Origin: Alphaproteobacteria bacterium
GTDB lineage: Bacteria; Pseudomonadota; Alphaproteobacteria; CACIAM-22H2
NCBI GenBank assembly: GCA_947500965.1
Contig: CANMWW010000035.1
Span: forward strand, 1-10,326
DNA: 10,326 nt
Direction: 5' to 3'
Positions 5,181 to 10,326 of this stretch are shown in pieces. Made by a program: the position numbers and the translations under genes. Position 1 is the first letter of the stretch. Each line of letters begins with the position of its first letter. A model generated the notes under the pieces. That model made no database searches, was not told the DNA's origin, and worked only from the letters and a program-made list of their open reading frames with translations.

Positions 5181-7366
5181 CCGGTCAACGACCCAACGAC
5201 CTCATGGGGCTCACGCCCGCGGAATACGACCGCGCGGTCGAGATCATGGGCCGCCACCCGAACCGGACCGAGCTCGGCATCTTCTCGGTCATGTGGTCGG
5301 AGCACTGCTCCTACAAGTCCTCGAAGCGCTGGCTGAAGACGCTTCCGACGACCGCGCCCTGGGTGATCTGCGGGCCCGGCGAGAACGCGGGCGTCATCGA
5401 CATCGGCGACGGCGACGCGGTGGTCTTCAAGATCGAGAGCCACAACCACCCCTCCTACATCGAGCCCTACCAGGGCGCGGCGACGGGCGTTGGCGGCATC
5501 CTGCGCGACGTCTTCACCATGGGCGCGCGGCCGATCGCCAACCTCAACGCGCTGCGCTTCGGCGACCCGTCCCACCCGCGCACGCGCGGCCTCGTGGCCG
5601 GCGTCGTCGCGGGCATCGGCGGCTACGGGAACTGCGTGGGCGTGCCGACGGTCGGCGGCGAAACCAACTTCCATGCCAGCTACAACGGCAACTGCCTCGT
5701 CAACGCCATGACCGTGGGCATCGCGAAGGCCGACCGCATCTTCTACGCCAAGGCCTCCGGGCCCGGTAACTCGGTCGTCTATGTCGGCGCCAAGACCGGC
5801 CGCGACGGCATCCACGGCGCGACCATGGCCTCCGCCGAGTTCGACGAGAAGTCGGAGGAGAAGCGCCCGACCGTGCAGGTCGGCGACCCGTTCAAGGAGA
5901 AGCTGCTGATCGAGGCCTGCCTCGAGCTGATGGCGACGGACGCGATCGTCGCGATCCAGGACATGGGCGCGGCGGGCCTGACCTCCTCCTCGACCGAGAT
6001 GGCCGGCAAGGGCGGCCTCGGCATCGAGCTGCAGCTCGACCGCGTGCCGATGCGCGAGCCCGGCATGACCGCCTACGAGATCATGCTCTCCGAGAGCCAG
6101 GAGCGCATGCTGATGATCCTGCGGCCCGGCGCCGAGGACATCGCCAACCGCATCTTCGCCAAGTACGAGCTCGACTGCGTGACGATCGGCACGCTCACCG
6201 ACACGGGCCGCCTCGTGCTGCGGATGGGCGACAGCGTCGAGGCCGACATGCCGATCGCGCCGGTCTCCGCCGCGGCGCCCGAGTACGACCGCCCGTGGAC
6301 GCCGGCGCCGCGGCGCCCGCGCATCGACGCGGCCTCGGTCCCCGCGCATGCCGCCGGCGCGGCGCTGGAGCGGCTGATGGGCTGCCCGGACCTCGCCTCG
6401 CGGCGCTGGATCTGGGAGCAGTACGACTACCTCATCCGCGGCCAGACCGTGGTCCGCCCCGGCGGCGACGCCAGCGTCGTGCGCCTGCCCGAGAGCGGCA
6501 AGGCGCTCGCGCTGAGCGTCGACTGCACGCCGCGCTACTGCCACGCCGACCCCGAGGCCGGCGGCATGCAGGCGGTGGCGGAGACCTACCGCAACATCTC
6601 GGCGACCGGCGCGCGGCCGCTCGCCATCACCGACAACATGAACTTCGGCAACCCCGAGCGGCCGGAGATCATGGGCCAGTTCGTCGGCTGCATCGCCGGC
6701 ATGCGCAAGGCCTGCGAGGCGCTCGACTACCCGGTCGTGTCGGGCAATGTCTCGCTCTACAACGAGACCTCGGGCGCGGCGATCATGCCCGCGCCGGTGA
6801 TCGGCGGCGTCGGGCTGCTCGCCGACGCGGCGAAGGCGGTCGGCATCGCCCCGCGCGGCGCCGGCGAGGCCCTGTTCCTGGTGGGCCGGACGGAAGGCTG
6901 GCTCGGCGCCTCGCTCTACCTGCGCGAGCTCTGCGGGCGCGAGGACGGCGCGCCGCCGCCGGTCGACCTCGCGGCCGAGAGGCGCAACGGCGAGTTCGTG
7001 CGCGCGGCGATCGACGCCGGCCTGGCCACGGCCTGCCACGACGTCTCGGATGGCGGGCTGCTGGTCGCCGTCGCGGAGATGGCCCTGGCCTCCGGCCTCG
7101 GCGCCGAGCTGCGCCCCGCCCCCGCCGGCCTGCCCGCGCATGGCTGGTGGTTCGGCGAGGACCAGGCCCGCTACGTGGTCGCCACGCGGGACGCCGCCGC
7201 GCTGGCCCGCCTTGCCAAGCAGTCCGGCGTGGAACTCGTCGAGCTCGGGCGGACGGGGGCGGAGCCGCGTTTGACACTCCACGGCGAGGTTCCTATATCG
7301 CTCGGCTCGCTGCGCGCCGCGCACGAGGCGTGGCTGCCGCGCTTCATGGCCGGCGCCGCTTCCTGA
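5177..7366 (+). CDS. purL: Phosphoribosylformylglycinamidine synthase subunit PurL (short form)
   Basis: PurL uses ATP and ammonia to turn FGAR into FGAM. At 729 residues it is the short form that works with separate PurS and PurQ. Key motifs are WSEHCSYK (His43), the SHNHPS block (His89/His91) with EPYQGAATGVGGI, and VPTVGGETNF in the first half. The second half holds DMGAAGLTSSSTEMA, then DNMNFGNPERPE, SGNVSLYNET and CHDVSDGGL, matching the two tandem AIRS-like units. The start overlaps purQ (ATGA) with GAGG upstream. Codons at 7268-7297 are unusually AT-ended (CGT, TTG, ACA, GTT, CCT, ATA) because they encode a promoter for bolA as well as protein. The C terminus (LRAAHEAWLPRFM) looks complete. 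Confidence 0.97.
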   Translation: MTGQRPNDLMGLTPAEYDRAVEIMGRHPNRTELGIFSVMWSEHCSYKSSKRWLKTLPTTAPWVICGPGENAGVIDIGDGDAVVFKIESHNHPSYIEPYQGAATGVGGILRDVFTMGARPIANLNALRFGDPSHPRTRGLVAGVVAGIGGYGNCVGVPTVGGETNFHASYNGNCLVNAMTVGIAKADRIFYAKASGPGNSVVYVGAKTGRDGIHGATMASAEFDEKSEEKRPTVQVGDPFKEKLLIEACLELMATDAIVAIQDMGAAGLTSSSTEMAGKGGLGIELQLDRVPMREPGMTAYEIMLSESQERMLMILRPGAEDIANRIFAKYELDCVTIGTLTDTGRLVLRMGDSVEADMPIAPVSAAAPEYDRPWTPAPRRPRIDAASVPAHAAGAALERLMGCPDLASRRWIWEQYDYLIRGQTVVRPGGDASVVRLPESGKALALSVDCTPRYCHADPEAGGMQAVAETYRNISATGARPLAITDNMNFGNPERPEIMGQFVGCIAGMRKACEALDYPVVSGNVSLYNETSGAAIMPAPVIGGVGLLADAAKAVGIAPRGAGEALFLVGRTEGWLGASLYLRELCGREDGAPPPVDLAAERRNGEFVRAAIDAGLATACHDVSDGGLLVAVAEMALASGLGAELRPAPAGLPAHGWWFGEDQARYVVATRDAAALARLAKQSGVELVELGRTGAEPRLTLHGEVPISLGSLRAAHEAWLPRFMAGAAS
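7271..7299 (+). promoter_or_regulatory. Near-consensus sigma70-type promoter inside purL, serving bolA-grxD
   Basis: TTGACA (7271-7276) is a perfect -35 and TATATC (7294-7299) a good -10, with the ideal 17-base spacer. Transcription should start near 7306, about 84 bases before bolA and inside the purL reading frame. The local cluster of AT-ended codons in a gene that otherwise avoids them supports selection for the promoter. It would let bolA-grxD be expressed independently of purine control. Confidence 0.72.
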
Positions 7367-7389
7367 ACACGGACGAGTCGAGGTTCCAG

Positions 7390-7620
7390 ATGCCGATGCC
7401 GGCTGCCGAGATCGAGCGACTGATCCGCGAGGCCCTGCCCGACGCGCAGGTGACCATCGAGGACCTGCGGGGCGACGGCGACCACTACTCGGCGACGGTC
7501 GTCTCGTCCGCCTTCCGCGGCAAGACGCGCGTGCAGCAGCACCAGATGGTATACGCCGCCCTCAAGGGCCGGATGGGCAACGAGCTGCACGCCATGGCGC
7601 TGCAGACCGGCGTTCCCTGA
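7390..7620 (+). CDS. bolA: BolA family protein
   Basis: A 76-residue BolA-family protein of the short (IbaG-like) size. BolA proteins bind monothiol CGFS glutaredoxins and share a [2Fe-2S] cluster with them, acting in Fe-S handling and stress response. The family core is visible: GDGDHYSATVVS with His32 in the variable ligand loop, SSAFRGKTRVQQHQMVY, and the invariant His67 in LHAMAL. The ATG at 7390 has GAGG about ten bases upstream; a second ATG at 7396 would remove two residues and cannot be excluded. It lies 23 bases after purL and 29 before grxD, its likely partner. It probably has its own promoter within purL, and a GANTC site (7375-7379) sits in its leader. Confidence 0.92.
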   Translation: MPMPAAEIERLIREALPDAQVTIEDLRGDGDHYSATVVSSAFRGKTRVQQHQMVYAALKGRMGNELHAMALQTGVP

Positions 7621-7638
7621 CGGCCAGCCCCTTCCAGC

Positions 7639-7643
7639 AGGAG
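7639..7643 (+). promoter_or_regulatory. Strong ribosome binding site of grxD
   Basis: AGGAG six bases before the ATG at 7650, the best ribosome binding site in the window. It sets the grxD start. Confidence 0.75.
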
Positions 7644-7649
7644 ACAGAC

Positions 7650-7988
7650 ATGACCGACGCGACCGTCGCCCAGCGAATCAAGGACGACATCTCCAGCAAC
7701 GACGTCGTCCTCTACATGAAGGGTACCCCGGTCTTCCCGATGTGCGGCTTCTCCGCCGCCGTCGTTCAGGTGCTCGGCCACATGGGCGTGAAGTTCAAGG
7801 GCATCAACGTCCTCGAGGATCCGTCGATCCGCCAGGGCATCAAGGACTTCTCGAACTGGCCGACCATCCCGCAGCTCTACGTGAAGGGCGAGTTCGTGGG
7901 CGGCTGCGACATCGTGCGCGAGATGTTCCAGAGCGGCGAGCTGCAGGCGCTGCTGGGCGAGCGCGGGATCGAGACGAAGCCGTCCTGA
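7650..7988 (+). CDS. grxD: Monothiol glutaredoxin (CGFS type)
   Basis: A 112-residue Grx4/GrxD-type monothiol glutaredoxin. These proteins carry a glutathione-ligated [2Fe-2S] cluster and pass it on, often as a complex with BolA, rather than acting mainly as thiol reductants. The active site CGFS is at residues 32-35, within KGTPVFPMCGFSAAVVQ. The family motifs WPTIPQLYV (glutathione binding, cis-Pro) and GEFVGGCDIV follow, and length is normal. The start is set by AGGAG six bases upstream. It sits directly after bolA, and this adjacency is common in alphaproteobacteria and supports the functional pairing. It converges on rpsD, with a terminator and other inverted repeats in between. Confidence 0.96.
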   Translation: MTDATVAQRIKDDISSNDVVLYMKGTPVFPMCGFSAAVVQVLGHMGVKFKGINVLEDPSIRQGIKDFSNWPTIPQLYVKGEFVGGCDIVREMFQSGELQALLGERGIETKPS

Positions 7989-8051
7989 GGTTCCGGCTGA
8001 ACCTGAGGAACTTCGCGCAAGCACTTGCAACGGAACGACGATTTCGTTCCG
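7988..8051. repeat. Inverted repeats after grxD
   Basis: Three short inverted repeats precede the terminator. AGGTTC/GAACCT (7988-8004, loop 5) begins at the last base of the grxD stop. GCAAG/CTTGC spans 8017-8028 with a 2-base gap. CGGAACGA/TCGTTCCG (8031-8051, loop 5) has a perfect 8-base stem. None is followed by a T-run on the plus strand. They may shape the 3' end of the bolA-grxD mRNA or bind a protein; no function can be assigned. Confidence 0.5.
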
Positions 8052-8065
8052 AAAGCAGAAAGAAA

Positions 8066-8097
8066 AACGGCCCGGCGTCGCGAGACGCCGGGCCGTT
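8066..8097 (-). terminator. Intrinsic terminator, mainly for rpsD; possibly bidirectional
   Basis: AACGGCCCGGCGTC and GACGCCGGGCCGTT form a perfect 14-base stem with a 4-base loop. Read on the minus strand, the stem is followed by a T-rich tract (TTT, then CTTTC), a classic intrinsic terminator 27 bases after the rpsD stop. On the plus strand only TT-CTGCTT follows, so it should be weaker for grxD. Outer arms AAGCAGAA (8053-8060) and TTCTGCTT (8096-8103) are also complementary and could extend the structure past a short bulge. Confidence 0.85.
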
Positions 8098-8123
8098 CTG
8101 CTTCGGGCCGGGGCCCGGATCGA

Positions 8124-8732
8124 TCAGCGCGAGTAGAACTCGACCACCAGGTTCGGCTCCATCTGCACGGGGTACGGCACGTCCCCGAGCTTCGGTCCGC
8201 GCACGAAGGTGCCCTTGAGGGCCTTACCGTCGAGCGAGAGGTAGTCGGGCACCTGGCGCTCGGCCGAGGACTGGGCGACGAGGACCTGCTGGAGCTCGCG
8301 GGAGTCTTCCCGGATCTCGACCGTGTCGCCGTCCTCGACGACGTAGGAGGCGATGTTCACCTTCTTGCCGTTCACGCGCACATGGCCATGGTTGACCAGC
8401 TGGCGGGCCTGGAACGGGGTGACCGCGAACTTCAGGCGATAGACGACGGCGTCGAGGCGGCGCTCGAGGAGCTGGATCAGGTTCTCGCCCGTGTCGCCGC
8501 GGCGGCGGGCCGCCTCGGTGTAGATCTTGCGGAACTGGCGCTCCGTGATGTTGGCGTAGTAGCCCTTGAGCTTCTGCTTCGCCTGCAGCTGGGTGCCGAA
8601 ATCGGACGGCTTCTTGCGCCGCGCGCCGTGCTGGCCCGGGCCGGTATCCGTGCTGGGCGCCTTGGCGCGGCCCCAGAGGTTCACGCCAAGCCGGCGGGCG
8701 ATCTTGTACTTCGCGTTCGTGCGCTTGCTCAT
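8124..8732 (-). CDS. rpsD: 30S ribosomal protein S4
   Basis: Ribosomal protein S4, a primary 16S rRNA binder that starts assembly of the 30S body. The 202-residue product starts MSKRTNAKYKIARRLGVNLWG, without the Cys cluster of zinc-binding S4 versions. The S4 RNA-binding domain lies at about residues 92-155 (RRLDAVVYRLKFAVTP, QLVNHGHVRVNGKKVNIASY). The C terminus PNLVVEFYSR is typical. The ATG at 8732 gives the normal length; the ribosome binding site is weak (CGAG). As usual in alphaproteobacteria, the gene stands outside the large ribosomal operons. It follows trmJ by 88 bases, with a candidate promoter across the trmJ stop and a strong terminator after it. Confidence 0.98.
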   Translation of the reverse strand: MSKRTNAKYKIARRLGVNLWGRAKAPSTDTGPGQHGARRKKPSDFGTQLQAKQKLKGYYANITERQFRKIYTEAARRRGDTGENLIQLLERRLDAVVYRLKFAVTPFQARQLVNHGHVRVNGKKVNIASYVVEDGDTVEIREDSRELQQVLVAQSSAERQVPDYLSLDGKALKGTFVRGPKLGDVPYPVQMEPNLVVEFYSR

Positions 8733-8774
8733 CGATCTCGGATCCGGGAAAGAGGTGGTCTGCGGCGGCGAAAG

Positions 8775-8794
8775 CCCCGCGAATCAGGCCGGGG
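8775..8794 (-). other. Weak stem-loop between trmJ and rpsD
   Basis: On the minus strand CCCCG and CGGGG form a 5-base stem around a 10-base loop, followed by CTTTCG. It could be a weak terminator for trmJ or a structure at the 5' end of the rpsD leader, since it begins next to the predicted rpsD transcription start. The sequence does not decide between these. Confidence 0.25.
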
Positions 8795-8824
8795 TTGATA
8801 CCTGCCCGGGACGCGGTGCGTCAA
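8795..8824 (-). promoter_or_regulatory. Predicted sigma70-type promoter for rpsD
   Basis: On the minus strand, TTGACG (plus 8819-8824) overlaps the TGA stop of trmJ and is followed after 18 bases by TATCAA (plus 8795-8800). Transcription would start near 8787, giving a leader of about 55 bases. A GANTC site (GAATC, 8781-8785) lies just after the expected start. The -10 match is only moderate. Confidence 0.5.
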
Positions 8825-9639
8825 CCGCCAATCGGTCCCGCCCCGCCACCCTGCCCCGGCCCGCCGCCGGCCGCCGTCTTCTTGGCGGCCCGGGAGCCCG
8901 GCGCGGGCGAGGCATGGGGCCTTTCGGTGAGGCCGGTCACGATCCCCTGGAGCGTGTTCACCTCGTGGCGCATCAGCCCGGCCCGCTGGAAGATCGCCCG
9001 GATGTTCCGGACCATGGTCGGGCGCATCTCGGGGTCCCGCAGGAAGCCGCAGGCGTCCAGCGCCCCCTCGAGCCGTGAGAAGAAGCCGAGGAGCTCCGAC
9101 TTGGTGGCCGGGACGGCCCGGTTGGCGACCAGGACCCGCTCCGGCGTCTCGTCCGCCGCCTGCCACCACTCGTAGCCCATCACGAGGACGGCCTGGGCCA
9201 GGTTGAGGGAGTTGAAGCCGGGGTTGAGCGGGATCGACACCTGCACCTCGGCGACGCTGACCTCGTCGCTCTCCAGGCCCGTGCGCTCGGGGCCGAACAG
9301 GATGCCCGGGCGCCCGCCGGCCGCCGACAGCGCGCGTATCTGCGTGGCTGCCCCCCGCGGCGTGACGACCTCCTTCACCATGCCGCGGCGGCGCGGGCAG
9401 GTGGCGAAGACCGTGTGCAGGTCGCCGACCGCCTCGTCGAGCGTCGCGAAGACCCGCGCCGCGCGCAGGACGCCGTCGGCATGGGTCGCCGCCGCGATCG
9501 CCCGCGGATGGTCCGGCGGCTCGTCGGGGGCGACCAGGCGCAGCTCGTCCAGCCCGCAATTGAGCATGGCGCGCGCGGCCATGCCGATGTTCTCGGCAAG
9601 CTGCGGCCGGACGAGGACGACGACCGGCTTCGCGCTCAC
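8821..9639 (-). CDS. trmJ: tRNA (cytidine/uridine-2'-O-)-methyltransferase TrmJ-like
   Basis: A 272-residue SPOUT-class RNA methyltransferase of the TrmH/TrmJ group, which in E. coli 2'-O-methylates position 32 of certain tRNAs using S-adenosylmethionine. The three family motifs are clear: RPQLAENIGMAARAM (residues 11-25), LFGPERTGLESDEV (114-127) and IPLNPGFNSLNLAQAV (136-151), the last two forming the trefoil-knot cofactor site. A C-terminal extension at about 239-272 is rich in Gly, Pro and Ala and probably disordered. The start is GTG at 9639, overlapping the cimA stop (GTGA), so the two are co-translated although unrelated in pathway. The stop overlaps the predicted -35 of the rpsD promoter. 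The exact tRNA target cannot be told from sequence. Confidence 0.9.
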   Translation of the reverse strand: MSAKPVVVLVRPQLAENIGMAARAMLNCGLDELRLVAPDEPPDHPRAIAAATHADGVLRAARVFATLDEAVGDLHTVFATCPRRRGMVKEVVTPRGAATQIRALSAAGGRPGILFGPERTGLESDEVSVAEVQVSIPLNPGFNSLNLAQAVLVMGYEWWQAADETPERVLVANRAVPATKSELLGFFSRLEGALDACGFLRDPEMRPTMVRNIRAIFQRAGLMRHEVNTLQGIVTGLTERPHASPAPGSRAAKKTAAGGGPGQGGGAGPIGG

Positions 9640-10326
9640 GCGACGCCGTCCCTGAAGAGCTTCCAGGAGATCGCGTCGTGCAGCGCGTTGTAGGAGGCGT
9701 CGATCACGTTCGCGGAGACGCCGACCGTCGACCAGTGCCGGGGCGTCCCGTCCGGGCCGCCAACGTCCTCGCTCTCGATCATCACGCGCGTGACCGCGCG
9801 CGTGCCGTCCTCGGGCGTGAGGATGCGGACCTTGTAGTCGACGAGGCGCATGCCGCCCAGCGCCGGATACATCGGCACCAGCGCCGCGCGCAGCGCGCCG
9901 TCGAGCGCGTTGACCGGGCCGTTGCCCTCCCCGACCGTCAGGAAGCGCTGGCCGCGCGCGTCGAGCTTCACCGTCGCCTCGGAGAGCGTCGCGGCCTCGC
10001 CGCGCGGGTCCGTGCGCCGCTCGGTGATGACGCGGAACGACACGAGGGAGAAGAAGTCCGGAACGCGGCCGAGCGCGCGGCGCGCAAGGAGCTCGAAGCT
10101 CGCCTCGGCGCCGTCATAGGCGAAGCCGTCGTGCTCGCGGCGCTTCACCTCGTCGACGAGGCGCTGCACGCGCGGGTCGGCGGGCGCCACCTCGAGGCCG
10201 ATGTCGCGGAAGCGAGCGAGGATGTTGGCGCGGCCCGCCTGGTCCGAGACGACGATCTCGCGACGGTTGCCGACGCTCTCGGGCGGCACGTGCTCGTAGG
10301 TGCGCGGGTCCTTCTCGACGGCCGAC
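9636..10326 (-). CDS. cimA: Citramalate synthase, C-terminal part (5' truncated by window edge)
   Basis: The C-terminal 230 or so residues of a citramalate synthase of the isopropylmalate/homocitrate synthase family, which condenses pyruvate with acetyl-CoA to start a threonine-independent route to isoleucine. The frame is open to the edge; the internal GTG at 10289 is not the start, because the codons before it continue the family sequence (AVEKDPRTYEHV, then PPESVGNRREIVVSDQAGRANI). The remainder includes GEGNGPVNALDGALR and LVDYKVRILTPEDGT. These belong to the LeuA-type allosteric domain, expected to sense isoleucine. The TIM-barrel catalytic half lies outside the window. 2-Isopropylmalate synthase is the main alternative but the HVPPE and SDQAGR stretches favour the CimA branch. 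The stop overlaps the trmJ GTG by four bases. Confidence 0.9.
   Translation of the reverse strand, partial: SAVEKDPRTYEHVPPESVGNRREIVVSDQAGRANILARFRDIGLEVAPADPRVQRLVDEVKRREHDGFAYDGAEASFELLARRALGRVPDFFSLVSFRVITERRTDPRGEAATLSEATVKLDARGQRFLTVGEGNGPVNALDGALRAALVPMYPALGGMRLVDYKVRILTPEDGTRAVTRVMIESEDVGGPDGTPRHWSTVGVSANVIDASYNALHDAISWKLFRDGVA

Noticed and set aside
4985..7324. 779-codon open frame on the minus strand opposite purL
   Set aside because: It is antisense to a clearly conserved gene. Long antisense frames are expected at this GC content, and the translation is Arg/Ala/Gly/His-rich with no recognisable family.
1..10326. CRISPR array, insertion sequence, tRNA gene, phage or toxin-antitoxin genes
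   Set aside because: No spaced direct repeats, transposase motifs, terminal inverted repeats or tRNA-like folds were found; all genes fit conserved families.

Overview
The window comes from a very GC-rich alphaproteobacterium. The evidence is the gene order (purB, F1-ATPase inhibitor zeta subunit/DUF1476, purC-purS-purQ-purL, bolA, CGFS glutaredoxin, then a convergent rpsD), the zeta subunit itself, and the GC-dominated third codon positions. Rhodospirillales/Acetobacterales-like is a reasonable guess, but no marker here fixes the order. Coding density is very high, with no stretch above about 135 bases free of genes.

Layout: (1) 1-788 is the end of a nitrile hydratase cluster: the C-terminal part of the beta subunit, then a small accessory (P14K-like) protein with a striking His/Asp tail. 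(2) 785-2125 is purB, whose GTG start overlaps the accessory gene's stop. (3) 2112-2435 (minus) is the zeta inhibitor of F1-ATPase, overlapping purB tail to tail by 14 bases. (4) 2524-3327 is a TANGO2/NRDE-family protein. (5) 3429-7366 is purC-purS-purQ-purL, the SAICAR synthetase and the three-part FGAM synthase; with purB this gives most of the middle and late steps of de novo purine synthesis. (6) 7390-7988 is bolA and grxD, a known functional pair in Fe-S cluster handling. (7) 7989-8123 is a convergent intergenic region full of inverted repeats, including a strong terminator. (8) 8124-10326 on the minus strand holds rpsD, trmJ and the 3' part of cimA (citramalate synthase), read as cimA > trmJ > rpsD.

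Regulatory signals that can be read: a near-consensus promoter (TTGACA-N17-TATATC) buried in the end of purL that should drive bolA-grxD; a promoter (TTGCGA-N18-TATAAG) across the stop codon of the NRDE gene that should drive purC onward; a promoter (TTGACG-N18-TATCAA) across the trmJ stop codon that should drive rpsD; and a hairpin just before the purC ribosome binding site. By my manual scan there are only six GANTC (CcrM methylation) sites in the window, and three lie in these three promoter or leader regions.

Most of the window is conserved housekeeping sequence. I see no convincing sign of a wholly new system. The best leads are the His/Asp tail of the nitrile hydratase accessory protein, the chaining of purB to the nitrile hydratase genes by stop/start overlaps, the hidden bolA promoter, and the GANTC placement.
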